DNA from: Cavia porcellus
Taxonomy: Eukaryota; Chordata; Mammalia; Rodentia; Caviidae
Reading direction: 5' to 3'
Length of the DNA stretch: 64,000 nucleotides
Assembly: GCF_034190915.1 (NCBI RefSeq)
Contig: NW_026947485.1
Span: forward strand, 131,704,337 to 131,768,336
Position 1 is the stretch's first letter. Each line of letters opens with the position of its first letter. Below are positions 33,237 through 48,200 of this stretch, in pieces. The notes under the pieces were generated by a model that was not told the DNA's origin, ran no database searches, and saw nothing but the letters and a program-made list of their open reading frames with translations. The translations under genes and the position numbers were made by a program.

Positions 33237-36200
33237 AGAGAGAGTGAGAGAATGATAAACCAAGTGTGATCAAGAGTTATATATCTGGATAAAATATATA
33301 TGGAAATTCCTTGGACTATTCTCACACCTTCTCCATAAGCCTGAAATTATTTCAAGATGAGAGAAATTTTTCTGCATAGTGTCTATCCTGGGTTAACCAT
33401 GTTGCAGCATCTCATTTTAATGATGTCCTTCTGTGTTATTAAACTGACAGTTTCAGATTCCAACTCACTGCCAAATAATTTCCAGCAACATCTAAATTCC
33501 TTTGTCCTTAGCTCCAACCCACATGCCAGACACTGTTGTAATGTAGTATAGTTGCCTCAGAGTCAATTTCAAGCCAGAAACTAGAAATTACATCCTATTA
33601 GACTATAAAACATGAGAATATTAAAATAATTGCTGTATCATTTGCTTTCCTGAGACTAATCAAACCTAAAAACTTCCTTTATCCTTTTTTGGAGGAGACG
33701 CAAATACAGGACATATAGATTTGACTGAAATATTTTAGGACCATATTTCAAACGTAAGATTATTCTAACAGGAGGATGTTACCGAGGCAACAAGATGAGT
33801 CTTACTCTATAACATTACCCGGTTTCCGGGACGCCGTCAGACCCCTTCATATAGTGTTCTTGCTTCATGTGCACATTCCTCCCTCTCACAGTGATGGTTA
33901 TCAGGGGAAAGCCCTTCTGCAGTGTCCAGGTGTTCATCATAGCCTTCACATCCACAGTTTCCTGGCGCCAGTGCTGGTTAAGACACACAAAGGCACATGT
34001 GTCATCCACATGGACCCAGCTCTTGGGGCAGAGAAGGCCGGCTTGGGCTCAGAGGGTTGCTTCCCACGGACAGCCTCTCTGGGGAGCTCCTCCACCTCTT
34101 CAGCCTCCTGCCCCGGCTCCCTTCCCCAGTTACCGAATCTCCATTACAGCACTGACTGTTTATTCTTCAGCCTCCACTGCTATCTGTGTGTCATATCAGC
34201 TTGTGCTGGGCACTGGCATTATCACCAGGCACCAAACAGACACATGAATGAATGAATGAATGAATGAATGAATGAATGAATGAGGAGAAAGGAGAGGAAA
34301 GGGAACATGTTAATACCTACACCTACGCTGGCTCTCAGACAAACAAGGTGGGAAAACCACTCAGTGCAGAGCCTGTGCATCTGCAATAACAGATGGTCCA
34401 TACTCAACAAGCGATCATAGGCCCAAGAGGGAGTATGTTCTATACTAAAAAAGCTTTCTGGAGAAGATTTTGGAGCCACTAAAAGAATAAAATGCTACAG
34501 GATGAATCCAGAAACCATGGAATCAAGTAACCTGTAAAAAAGTAAAGAAAACAAAAAAACAGAGGATAATACTCTGTTGAATTTCCAGATTCACCCATAG
34601 CTATCTATGAAAATATTCCACAAGTCAGACAAACAGAATCAGGCCTTTTTTGTAACTCAGATGTTATGAATACTTTATAGTCCACCAGTTAAAAGCACTT
34701 TAGATTGAAATTCAAATCCCTGCTCTGCATTTCGTGACCCATATGCCTTTAGATGTCCTATTCCCACATGGTAAAGCAGGGGGAGTAAGAGGGTTTGGCT
34801 TATAGGATCATTTTGAAGAGTAAAGGAGCAGAACACATAAGGGCGTGGCATGTGCCTGAAAGATAGTACGTGTTCGATAATACACACAGCCACTTCTTTT
34901 TTTCACAAATGCAGAGCTCACAAAATGACTGGCATGCTCCTGATTGATAGAATGCAGCCCTAATCTACCATAGCAAGAGCCATAAATCCAGTGCTTTACA
35001 GAGAGCAAAGCTCAATAAAAATAATTTCAGTGAGACATATCACCACAGAAGACTCTGCCCCATATATATATATATGTCTTTTTAAAGAAAAATTTACAAA
35101 AGGCTGTGTCACTAGTATAGTTTGCTGTAGAATCATCTGGAATGCGGGTGAGATAATCAGGGACCTCAGAAAGTCTGGCACAGAGCTACCTTTCAAAGAA
35201 CAAGGTGTCAGAGATCATGTTCATGGGTGCACAGCAGAGGACGAGACTTACTGAGGAGGAAGATGAATGCTGGCCTCGGGAACAAAAGCCCTCCCTGGTT
35301 TGAGCATCATCTGCTGGGCAAATCTAAAACCACAAATAAGCACATCACTCTCGCTGCTATAGGAAATATCTGTGATGCTTCTCAGAGGGAGCAGCACATA
35401 GCAAAAGCAAAATGAGAGCAAAACTGTCAATCTCAATTGCACAGATATAGAAAACATACTCACACTTGCCATAGAATTCCACAGGTCTTCGTTTTTTGTA
35501 TTTTTATAGCTATACTTTTGGAGATACTGCACAATTCCACTTTTAAATGCATCGGCACTAAGGTACTCCCTTAGCATATTCAGAATGCAAGCACCCTGAA
35601 AAGATGTATAAGTGATGTTTGTAGTTTGGGCACATACTGTATTTTGCAATAATTCCTTTTAAAATGCAGCTACACTAGTTAGTACAAAGTTTGCTTAGCA
35701 TGAAGTTTTAATTGGTACAGAGGGTGTGGTGGCGCACGCCTGTAATCTCAGCACTGAGGCAGGAGGATTGCCATGAGTTTGAGGCCACCCTGGGCTGCTA
35801 CACAGTGAGGTCAAGGCCAGCCTGCAATACATGGTGAAACCCCGTCTCAAAACAAAAAGCAAAAAAAGCTCAATTTGTATAAAGCTTGGTCAGTACAAAA
35901 TTCATGGCCAATTAATACCTACTGTTGAATGATCAGTAAAGGGCATAAGATCATGAATTTTTAACCCAACAAAGAGCAAATAAAGAATTTACTATAATAT
36001 AATCTTTAGGATTGTAGGTGAAACTTGTATAAAAGAGCTCATACCAGCTAGTACAGGTCAAGACAGGAGGCATTCAATCTGATTGTTCCTGATGAAGTCA
36101 AAACTACCCCTATGCCCATCCCCATAATATCTCTCCACCCCAGTAAATAAATGTGCCCTCACAGTCTACTGTTACCTTTTCATAAGAAACATCATCAAAC

Positions 36201-39200
36201 ATTTCCCGAATCTGAGCGGGATTCTCCACAGGTGTAGACACAGGGTGTGAAGAATTTAATGCATCAACCTCCATCACATTAAAACATTTGCCAAAGAAAT
36301 AATCTTCCTAATGAGACAGCAAAAAGAAGAGAAAACAGCACCTGTGACCCATTAGGAAAAAGTAGGAAAAGACGATGATTTGATTGACCTGGGCGACAGG
36401 TCTACACTTTCAATGCCTGTGCCACATAATGCTAGTTTTTATGAAATAAAACAAAATTACTATGCTGTCTAAAGAACATACAAAAAATAATTTCAGGTAA
36501 GCATTTTAGATTTTATTCCTCTTCAAATACTTATAAATTTAGAACAAGAGAAATTTTATATTAACTTAAAAACAAAATCACTACTCCTACAACTAAACAG
36601 CAATGAAACAGGAAAATAAAATGCATAATGATTTTGACATTTCCATTCAACATTTGTACTACAGTATTTCAAGCAAAGATTTAGCTTTAAAATAATGCAA
36701 TGAAAGAAAAAAAGGAGAATAAAGTCCATCCCTAACTTTCTTCATTTGACACATTAACTCAGTTGAATAATAAGCATCTATAATCACTGATATTATTAAA
36801 CATTATTTGGAAACACAGGAAAACATTTATGACCAGTTGTAATATAATAATAATATGAACTTTAGAATTATAACTGTGCATTACTAAATTACAGGTATAA
36901 ATAGGTAAAATGGAAACCAATAAGTATGTACTAATAAAAAATTATAGTTTAGTAAATCACTGGTTGTTTTTACCTAAAATAATTTTATTTTTAATCTTTT
37001 ATGCAATTATCTGAAGCTTAAAATATGATGCTTACAATAAACATGAGTCCCAAAGAATTAAACTTGTGATTTATGTGTCCACGCAAATACAGTCTGTAAC
37101 CTTAAGCATAATTTAACTGATTTGCCAAGTAGGGTTTTATTGAGATAATAGAAAACTATACCCAATACTTCAGCAGTAAGCAACCTGAAGGTTAGAAAAG
37201 CAACCCGAAACATTTAGGTTCACATTATTTCTGTTTCTTGATATTAAGAGAAGATACCACTTAACTCTTACTTTATAGCAGCCATAGATTCACACCCAAG
37301 TTTTAAGTCTTCATGATGTATCATGGAAGCTCACTAGAAATTTTGTAATCTAATTCATAGCTAAACTCCCAAGAAAATTATTAACGCAATTCTATACAAA
37401 AATTAGATAATCTTCTCCAGCTACATTGATGAAAACAACACATTGATCTAAAACGTGAAAACATAAATAGCAACTTACAACTTTCAGTTCAGGATGGGTC
37501 ACACTGACAGACACAAACTCCATAAACTTAGCAAATCCCTCATTTAACCAAAGATCATTCCACCATTCCATAGTAACCAGGTTCCCAAACCACTGAAAGG
37601 AAATATATCTCAGGTTATTCAATTATATGCAGCCTGGGTTATCTTTTGCATTAAAAAACACAACACAATCAGGCAGGAACATTTTCAAATGTCTAATGTC
37701 AGTGCATCAATGTGAACATATTTTAGAGCAAACATTTTCAAAGTAAAAATGAACACTTTCCAACATACATTATAAAATATGAAAGTAAGTGCTTTGAATG
37801 AGTAATTTTGCTATGAGAAAAAAATACTATAAATATATGTGTGATGGCTTATGTATAGATGTCCCCCAAAGACTTATGCAGCCATAGGTGAGGCTTTTTC
37901 AGAGCTGGCTGAATCCAGTGTGATCGATTCATGATGCAATGACAGGATTGGGGGTGCTAGGATTAAGGGTGAGTAACTATTACTAAATTAGTCCACTGAT
38001 TAGTTTCACACCACCTAACTGCAATATATTGGATATAACTTAAGGGACAGAAAGAGGCTTGTCTAGTCTTTTGCTTGTCTTGTTCCCTACTGCCCACCAT
38101 GAACCGTTTCTCCTCTGCAGTGTCCATCTGCCATGCCTCCCTGCCCTGGAGCCAGCCAATTATGGACTGAAACCCCCATGAACTGTGAGCTCAATGAGCC
38201 TTTTCCTCTTTAACTTTGGATGTTGGGTATTTTGTCTCAGGAGTGACAGAAGAGTAAACAAAACCATATGAATCATCTAATTTATCCCACAAAAGCAACA
38301 TAAACATTCAACTACCATTTTTAAAAGTGTGATTGAGCTTGTGTACCTGGTGAGCAAGTTCATGGGACACAGTCATTGTGATGCCAAGCTTGCTGGATGC
38401 AGAAGACTTTTTAGGATCAAACAACAGAGAGGATTCTCTATATGTTGTCAGGCCCCAGTTTTCCATGGCACCAGACTGAAAGTCAGGAATAGCAGCAAGA
38501 TCTAGGGGAAAAAGTAACACAATATATTACCAGGGTCAAAGCCACATGTTCACCGAGGCACAATAAGCATCAGAGTGGATGGGTATCAGGACCAAAAGAC
38601 AAGCTACACAGCCCGTGCAGCACAATGAAGCTGCAGCTAGGAAAATCCTTCTCCAGTGTGAAAAAGGGCTTCCGTGACTCGGTCATTTTCCTAACAATGA
38701 GACCCACTCAAACTTACGCCTCAGGTCTCTAGCGAGCATTTCTAGCTCTCAGATCTTGAGTAGCAGGGCTAAAAAAATCTGAATAATTATCTCAGTAATC
38801 TCTTTTTTGGATGCCCAATACACACGTATATTTAAAAACTCAAATAAGATAGTTTAAAAGGCTCTATAAGAAGGAAAATGCAGATTATCTTACACAGTAT
38901 AAATTTATTCACTTAAAAAACTGATGAAACACCTTCCATGTCCTTGACAAGCATGTGGCGGTGGTAAAAAAATAAAATAAAATAAAAATGCTGCTCCTGC
39001 CCTCTGCTGTCTGCCTAGCTAATAAGATCAGAAGACAAAACAGTCCCCAGGCCCCGTGCCGTAGGAGCTAAATGGAGATCTGCTTTGATTAGCACTGAAA
39101 GTTCAGATGAGAGAGGAAAAGATTCTCAGAAGTGCCAGTCCTTTGACACTTGCTGGGAGGCAGCTGGGAAAATCATGGGGAAGCACCAAATATAGGGGTT

Positions 39201-42200
39201 TCATCCCTGACTGAGGTCATCAAATGCTACCTTGTCATAGCTGAGCAAGATCTCTACCTTGTTTGGGCAAAGGATATGGTATACTGAAATAATCTTCGTA
39301 AAATTCTAGAAGAGTCACAGCCGCATCCAGGGCATAAGCTGCTTGGTTTATCTTATCTGGCACGGCATACACAGAGACCTGAAGAGAAAGGCATGGAAAG
39401 ATAGTCAAATATCACAGTGGCTTCTCCACACAACCACAGCAAACACTGACACTGCTGGCTTCAGACTGATGGGTGTGGTTGTCAACATTAAAGAGCACAA
39501 TAAGGAATTCCATATTTATATTAATGCTGATTACTTCTACAAGCCACCATCACTGCTGCATAATATATACAAAAATTGTTTTCTTACATGTGTTTTTAAA
39601 GTGGCAAAAAATAGACAGACATAGAGGCCAAAAGGGAAGTGGTAAACTCTCCAAAGTCAGCCAGGCACTATGGCCAGCTCCTGTCCTGTGGGCCCTAGTA
39701 CAACCCAGGTGGACAGAGCTCAGAGCACTGAACAACTTGAGGAATAAAGGATGAATGCAGGTCCAGCCCAGCTGGGAAGTCCAAGAAGTACATAAAACCA
39801 AATGTTGCAGAGCATACCCTTAGTTAAAAGTAAATTAGAAATCACTATCCCACACACTGAGAAACTACAAATAAAACAAAACAAAACAAACAAAAAACAA
39901 AAGCCCAGTCGATTCAAACCTTGGTATTGTATAAAGGAGAATAGGAAAATTTTCTTAGAGAATTTGTAGCTAAAAGTTAATCCTCATCATGTTTAGAAGC
40001 TAAAGTCACACTGACTAGGCAATCCAAAAACCTAAAGCCAATAATTTCATGTAAAGTGGTTCCTGCACTGACAGCTAATCTCAATCATCCCGCAGCAACA
40101 AATACAAATCCTCTGCAAGAATCTACTTTGACTGAGGCCACAAGCTCACAAATGTAATTCACAGTATACGCAAAGAAACAGGATCCCACGAGCAAGAGTC
40201 AAATGAAATCAGATACACAAAATCTCTAATGACCACAACCACCAAAGAACATAAAATATATGTTTACTCTGTTTTTAAGAAACAGAATACCTAAAAAAAT
40301 TATGTAGATTAAACAATATGAAAATAATCATTTACAAAAGATTCCAAAAGGCGACCAAAATAATTGCTAATAATTTTACTGCTGAATTTAGAAGGTTCTT
40401 TCATGTAACACTCAAACACCACTCTCAAATCCCCAGATAAGTAAAGAAGTCACAGCACTTGAAGAGCAAAAACCAATTCATCACAGAAGCCTTGGTTATT
40501 CAGGCCTCGGTGAAAACCAGCACAAACATAGAATATCTTCACAATAATGAATTCCTTCCTCTGTTCAAAACAAAGCATATTTACATTTGGGGATATGACA
40601 TACAGCCCCAAATACATAGGTTATCCATTATGCCCTAGATCCCAGATCAGAGGCTAAAGATCGCTGAATAAAGAGTTTCTCTCCAGTATTCAAAATTCCC
40701 TGGCCCAAATATTCTCCCCACAAAGCCTTTTGCTACTCCAGTCCAGGGGCTTTATCTTATTTCTTTTTCACATACAGCCAAACATCCCCTGCTCAGTCTT
40801 CAATGTGTTCTTCCAGGCTGCAGCAAGTAATAACCAGAAGCAAGCTTAGAAACCGCTGTAGGAACAAAGTCAGAGCCAGTTAGTGGTGGAGCCAGGCAGA
40901 ACGCGACTCAAGCAAGCCGAGCTCACTTCATATTTTTGGTATTAAAACTCGCTGTAAAAATGAGCATCTCTGATCAGTGGGCTACCAACACTCCTGTGTT
41001 GCTGAGGGATAAAGGGTTCCCAGGGTAGAGGGTTCCCAGGGCAACTTCCGGACAACTCAGGAAAACCAGAATGAATTGGTCACCCTGTGAGTCATGGATC
41101 ACCTTGACTCCATTCTTGGTCATCTTGCTGACAGACTCAAAATCTGAAATAATGAAGGCTACCAGGTAGGTGCTCATCTTCACAGTGACATCAAACTGGT
41201 CTTCTATCAGTCCTTCGGCAATAGGCACAGAATTCATCTAAAAGCAGAGTAACTCGAATTACCAAGTAATCTAATTATTCAACTACACCAAACATATTAT
41301 AACGAATCATTTCCCTAATTTCCCAACATGATACTGAATGCATGTGGTATGACATTTCCATAATTACTTTTAAATTTTGCTAACACCTGACTGTAATTTA
41401 GATACTAGGGTTAAGCCATTTGATCAATTTCTTTTTTTCTTTATATTACACTTATTGTTTTTTGGTACCTGGGATCGAACTCACAACCTTGCACTGGCCA
41501 GGCAGGCGCTTGTGCTGCTGAGCTAACCCCTTGGCACTCTTTTTTCTTAATTGAACTATATAATTCACATACCACAAAATTCACCTCTTTATAAAGTATG
41601 AAATCCAGTGGTTTTTAGTATATTCAGAAAGTTGAACTGCTGAGTTCTTTTAAGTAATTCAGATGATTGCAAACTGACTCATATGTATCACATGTGGATT
41701 GGTAACATTGACAGGACAAAGCAAACCTGAGATTGCTGCATTTGCACAAACATGTTCTGCTTGTCCTTAAATTCAAGTTTGAGAATTAATTAATTGGAAA
41801 TGTGATGTCTAGCATACTCCACACTGGACAAATATATCAATCATGCACCACCTAAAAAGAGCTACTGTTTTCCTCTACAACTGAAAGTAACCAGCATCTG
41901 GTCTGATCTGATCTGATCTGCAGGTTCTTCCAAACTCAGACTTGCTTCCCTGGCATCCAGGACATTCAAAGAGTGGCTGTGTGAATACAGTAGGGTTGAT
42001 GAGGACACAGTCTAAGATGTTCCCCACAGGGAACATCTGACGCCTCAGAAACAGTAAGTGTTGGAGTGAGATTTTGGACAAGTTAAATGCCAGGCTTTCT
42101 GTATAACCCCATGCTCATCTCTATTTCTGTGCCCCTACTCTTCTCCATAATAGCCACTGTCAACAGCTGTGGTGCCTACTTTCGGTCATTTAAACTGATT

Positions 42201-42217
42201 TTCTACATACACTTAAA

Positions 42218-42255
<38 letters not shown>

Positions 42256-45200
42256 TTAAAAATTCTGAACTGTCTTTTCTTTTGAAATATCTTGTATATA
42301 ATCTCCACCAAAATTTCCAGCATACTAATTCAAATTTGAGTATGATTCGTTCCTACTCACTGCCTGAACACTTTGAAGTTCCAATGACACACACACAGTA
42401 CAGTATTTGATTTCCTAGCCCTTTCCCTCTCAGCTCCTTATCTGCAACCAGAAGTCAGGCTACTCCCATTATATTCTGCCAGTGACAGGCTTTCATGTCC
42501 AGCTGGCAAGGCTATAGTAAAGATTTTCCTATTCTCAACACATGGATGCTGGATACCAGGATTTAGACTATAGTCAGTTCCTTTATGGAGTTTCCAGAAC
42601 TTATTGCCATTTCTCTGCAAACCTACAGATTTCCTTCTTAATCTTGCCTCTTGTATATCTCCACCCCATACTGGTTCCTTTATTCTTTATTCTTCTAGAT
42701 TTGTGATACTCAGAGAATGGCACTTCTATTGCAGAGTATGATGTCATACTATCGCTTGGGGGAAATGATTATAATTTGAAAAAACATATTACAGAGTCAG
42801 GGTTTTCAAGGGGATACAATTAATACAGAACACTTGATTAATAGGATTATTTTATAATATTCACCCAAAAGCCAAATGCACAGGAGTGCAAGAGATCCAT
42901 TCATACCCTAGAGATCTGAAAAAATACAGCTGAGGGCCAGGTCCTGCTCAAGTTCAGCTGAAGTCCTAGAACTCATGGCAAAATCCTCCATAAGTCCAAC
43001 TGGAGGCACAAAATCTCATGCAAGTTTGTATCAAGGATCTGCACTGGGAAGGCCCAAAGGTCAGTGATGGAATCTAGAATATCTGCGCCAGCAGGGAGAA
43101 GGATCTATGCCAGCAGGCTGAGGGATCTGCACTGGAGCCAAGAAGTGATGCTCAAGGTAAGGACCAGAGCTCCCCTGAAAAGAACCTCAGCTGCCCTCAC
43201 AGACAACAGGGGCCTGTGCTCCTCTAATGATGACAACAGCTGAGTTCATAACAGGAAAGCCAGCATGACAAACTTCTACAGGAGACTCAATAACATAGCA
43301 TCTTCCCCTCCAATTCTCCTTTACCACAGGAGGATGTTCTAAACTGACCATTAGTTAATCTAGCAAGCATATTCTTTATGTCAAATTTATATGAGGAAAG
43401 TAGCATAATTGCTTTTTTGTCTTCTCCTACTGTAATTGTTCACACAATTTGCAAAGTTTAGAAGTTTAAGTAGTAACTCAGCAGGTCTACATCCTAGGGT
43501 GTAGAGGATACGCCCTAGGGAGGCTGTTTATGCCCTAGGGTGTTGCAGTGGTTGATTCCTTGTGTCAACTTGAGACGTTTAGAAGCTTAACTAAGTAACT
43601 CACAGGGGGCCAGGGTCCTCACTTTGTTAAACATCCTCAGTCTGTAAAAGGGGAGGCACAGAGAAGGTGTGAGTGCTACATCTGCCCTGTGGCAGATGGC
43701 CTGAACACAGTGTAAGGGAAAGAGGCTTGTTCTCTCCCCTTTTTGCTCTTGTTGCTTTTGCTGTCTTTCACTGTCATGAACCACCGCCCTCTGTCATGCC
43801 TCCCTGCCTGGGAGTTAGCTTAGTATGAATTGAAACCTCTACAAACTGTGAGGTAAACAAACCTTTCCTCCTTTAACTTTGGGTGCCCGGTATTTTGTCT
43901 CAGTAATGAGAAAAGTAACTAAGATACATACAGAGTGGGGAACAAGGACCAAACTTCTTAACTGATAGATTTACAAAAGAGCACTTTTAATAGAGGACAG
44001 TCCTTATAAGGGCCCATAATTTTATTTAAGGAAGGGATCCCTAAGGTATTCAAAGGTGGGTAAGGGTTTTAAGGTTGAGACGTTGGCATGTGGGGCTCAG
44101 TGTCTTCCACATAACTTCCCTTGGCCATCAAGGGGATGAAGCTGGACACCCTTTAGGACTCTGGGAAAACCTTATTACACTCCTACTCATCCACAGTGAA
44201 CTTCTCTGACAAAACATGCTCTTGCGGGGTTGACACACAACAGCTGCAGGACTGACCTGCTGGTGCTATGTGAGCCACCACATAGTGGGATAATGACACT
44301 AATGAGTAATTTGTTCCCTTTACCCTAGTCATCTCACCACTTTTAAAAATCAAAGGGGATACTGTCCACACCTGCTTCGAAATTGGACAATACCAGTTTC
44401 TTTTAAGAGAGAGACCTGTTATTATTTAAAATTCAGCATCATGATGGTCTCTGAAATGATCATTTTTCTTTCTTCTGTCTGCCCAATTTTGCAATATAAA
44501 TTGTATAGTTATTATTCCTAGTAGAATACACTACATGGAAATTACCAAAAAAAAAAAAGTCTATATACCGGGCCTTATTTGACAAAGTGTTCTCTTTAAA
44601 ATCTTAAAAGATCACATAAGGAAGTAAGAATGAAAAGAAATCACAGAGTGAAAAAAAAAAAAAAAGCCCACAGATTGGGAAAAATTTTTTTCCAACTATC
44701 CCTCAGACAAAGGATGTCTATCTAGAATGTATAAAGCATTTAAAGACCCAATCCAAAAACGGGCATCTGAGATGAATACACAGTTTTTCAGATGAAGAAA
44801 TACAGATGGCAAATATATGAAAAAATGTTCAACATCATTGGTCAGTCAAGAAATGCAAATTAAAACAACACCGAGATTATATTTCACTCCAGAAATAATG
44901 GCCAACATCATGAAATCTACCAATAATAAATGCTGAAGGGGCTTAAGGAAAAAGCAACTTTCTACACTGTTGGAGGGAGTGTAGACTGGTGCCACACTAT
45001 GGAAATCAGTGTGGAGATTCCTCAAAAAACTGAGATTGGAAGTCCTATTTGCCCTAGCTATTCCCCTTCTAGGTATTTTCCCAGAAGAACTAAAAAAATC
45101 ATACCACAGCAATATACGTGCACCCCTGCTTATAGCAGCACAAATTGTAACAGCCAGATCTTGGAAACACCCCGTATGCCCACCAACCAAGGAATGAATA

Positions 45201-48200
45201 AAAAAAGATGTGGTATTTTTATACAATGGAGTACTACTCAACTGTAAAGATGGATAAATTTGAGTGTTTTTAGGTAAATGGATCAATTTGAGACCACACT
45301 CCTAAGCAAAATAAGTCAGACTTGCCTGTATAAACAACATATTGTCTCCCTAGAATAAGAAACTGAAAGACTAAGATCCAAAAGGTAGGAAAGATACTGT
45401 GAAAGGGAAAGGAATTACTCAAAGGGAAAGAACAACTGGGAAGGGGTAAAGGATCAAAGAAGGAAAGGAAAAGGAAAAAAATATATAAATATAGGATGGC
45501 TAAGATATTGTTAGTGCTCGTATTCTTTGATCAATTTGCATACCTATGTCTTGTAATCTGAGCAACTTGTTTGAAGATAACAATATGCAATGTAACAACC
45601 ATTGTTAAATTCCTATCATCTTGTCTTGAAATTCTATATTGCTTATTGTTTTAAGTTTTGTTGTTGTTGTTGTTGTTATATATTTCCTTTGTTTGTTTGT
45701 TTTCCTGTGTTTTTTTCCCTTTAAAATAAAACAAAGAAAGATTTTTAAAAGTGTTTTGTGAAGGGCAAACCTGAGGTCCTTACTCAATTTCCCTCCCATT
45801 AGTGTTAATCACCTAGAATGTCATTCATCTTGAAACCTGGAAATTTTTAGGGGTAAGTTTTTATTATTTTTTTAAGCTATAAATATACTTTCCTTTAACA
45901 CAAGCACATGCATAGGCTAGAAATGAAACAGAAAAGTTAGCAACTATCTGTGAGGCAATAAAACAAACCAAATCAACTGGATATTAACTGTTCTGGGTGT
46001 AGTGAGAGCCAAAGAGAATTCCCAGACTTCCCTGTGATTGGGCACACACTTCAGACTCACCAGTGGCATGTTGGAGATGGCCACGTGCCTCGGCTCCCTT
46101 CTGAGCCTGATGGAGAAACTCGCTTTGAAGGCAGGTTCATCAAAACAGGGAAAGGCCATCCTAGCTGCAATCGGTTCAAACTGTGTGGATGCAAGCACCC
46201 TGTAATCACAGAAAGGAAACTAAAATTCAACATGATGCACTGGAGACTCCAGAATCAGTGTTCACTTGTGTCTTAATTTCTGAACGTAATATATGACTGA
46301 TGGATTTAATTACCGAGTATTTTTAAAACCTAAAAGAAAAAGTATTTTATATGACAAAAACGAGTATCATCTGTTAAAAGACAAATAAGCCACTGAGACA
46401 ATGGCTAGAAAAATATGTGAGGAAGAGTTAATCGCCTGAAAACCAGTGTATTCTTAAAACACTAGTAAGAAAATAGTTAATGATCTCGTGGAATCTTAGA
46501 CAATGGACATGAACAGGCAATTTACACAATAAAAATCCACTAACAAACATATCAACAGTTTCTCAACTTAACTGATGAAACTGGCACAAATAAGGGCGGT
46601 GCCACGCTAATACACAGCACTGATTTGGGGTGAAATCAGCAAGGGTTATCAGAAGTTTGTAGATTCTTTGACTTACCAATTTTATTTCTAGGGATTATAA
46701 AAAATGATTTACAAGAATGTTCATCAAATTATTTCTGATATTGAAAAGTTGGACACCATTTCCACACACGGGAAACCAGTTACATAAATTAATATATAAA
46801 CATACATTTTAATAAAACGAGTAAAGTCATACATAGTGATAGCCGTTGACATAAAACGTCTTTCCAGGATATTAAAAATTTTTAAAACTCCCTTGTAAAA
46901 CAGAAAATGGATAAATAACATGCAAACATGGAGCCAAATCTGAAGGGAATGTTACCCTGAAGTAGAAGTAATGGTTATTTGTGGGGCTTTGTCATAAAAT
47001 TTACTTTTTATAAATTCTATTTGTAGCATCTGACTTCTTACCTTGATAAAATATCAAATCAGTACAATATAAGAAATTTTAATGTTAAAATTTAGCATAA
47101 AATTTCTCAAATTCATCTTCTCCTTAGAAAAAATATGTATTTTCTCCTTAAAACATGACCAGAACAAGACAATGGAAATCTCTTTAAAAAGGTTTTAATT
47201 GAAAATATTCCTTCTAATGGGCTGTATGGGGTGAACTGTGTCCCCTCAAACGGTATTTTAATGTCCTTAACTTCCCTAGCTTTCTTTTTTGGAAATAGGA
47301 CAACTATGTGGATGAAATAGAGTAAAGATGAGGCCCTCAGGCTGGGCCTTAACCAATATGTCTGGCACAGTTGAGGACCAGACTGTGTAAGGGTTAGGTT
47401 GCTCTTTGGACTCACAGACTCTGTAGACAAGATAAAGCTCTCACTGAAAGGATTCAAGAACACCAAAACTGCCAACCAGCGAGATCAAACAGTTCTCTGA
47501 ATTGGCAGTGTCTACTGCCTTTGTTCCAACTTCTCAAGGCCTGCTCATTTTCATGAGTTTTTACCTCAGATGTGCCCTGCACTTCTCTACGCACACCCTG
47601 CTATGAAATCCAATAAATACTGGCTGTCCAGAAAAGTCTTTGTCTTAGCTCCTTGACAGTTTTGACCTTCTTGGACTCCCACAAAACCATAGTACTTGTC
47701 TCTTATTTAAACCTTCACACCTTCACCAGAACTCATTTTAAGAGACTGAGTGCTAAGCTCAAGTCCTCAATATGGCACTCTGATAGAAAGATGAAAATCT
47801 GGACACGGAAACACAGGGGAGTGGTCAATCAACCAGTAAGGAGTTTCAGGGTCAAATGGCCACCACTAGATGCTACGAAGAGGCAAGAATTAAATCCAGA
47901 GTCAGAAAGGCCTAGGTGTGCTAACACTTCGACTTCAGATTTCTAGTCTCCAAAACTGTGAGAAAATATATCCTCCCTCACCCACTTTTCATGGTACTGG
48001 AGACTGAACCCGGTACCTTTGCGCTTCACTATTTCCCCAGCTCTTTTAAAATTTTATTCATTTTTGTTTTTAGACAGAGTCCTACCAAGTTGTTAAGTTG
48101 ATGGCGGAACTTGTAACCCCCCTTCCTGAGCCTGCCAGAATGCTAGGATTATAGCAACACCATGCTGGCATAGTATCTGTTTTATGTTTGTCTTTTGTTT

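Larger units (their letters stand above)
28647..33818 (-). other. ERAP1 introns 11 to 15
   Basis: Between the exons at 29446, 30271, 31765 and 32440 there are T runs (30902, 31284) and the GT/GA repeat (33190). No interspersed repeat is otherwise clear. Confidence 0.5.
33974..36175 (-). other. ERAP1 introns 8 to 10
   Basis: They hold the TGAA repeat, a MIR (34690) and a B1 (35719). Frames at 33776-34255 on the + strand are antisense of exon 11 and flanks. Confidence 0.55.
41238..46060 (-). other. ERAP1 intron 3
   Basis: It contains an old ID (41458), AT repeat (42221), MaLR LTR (43540) and L1 tail (44668). The stretch 42780-43330 looks like an LTR or internal retroviral relic but I cannot assign it. 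Confidence 0.55.

Noticed and set aside
33776..34255. 159- and 126-codon + strand frames
   Set aside because: They are antisense to ERAP1 exon 11 and its intron; no family and no splice context.
41898..41922. (TCTGA)n-like short tandem repeat as a regulatory array
   Set aside because: Only about four units, consistent with a minor simple repeat.
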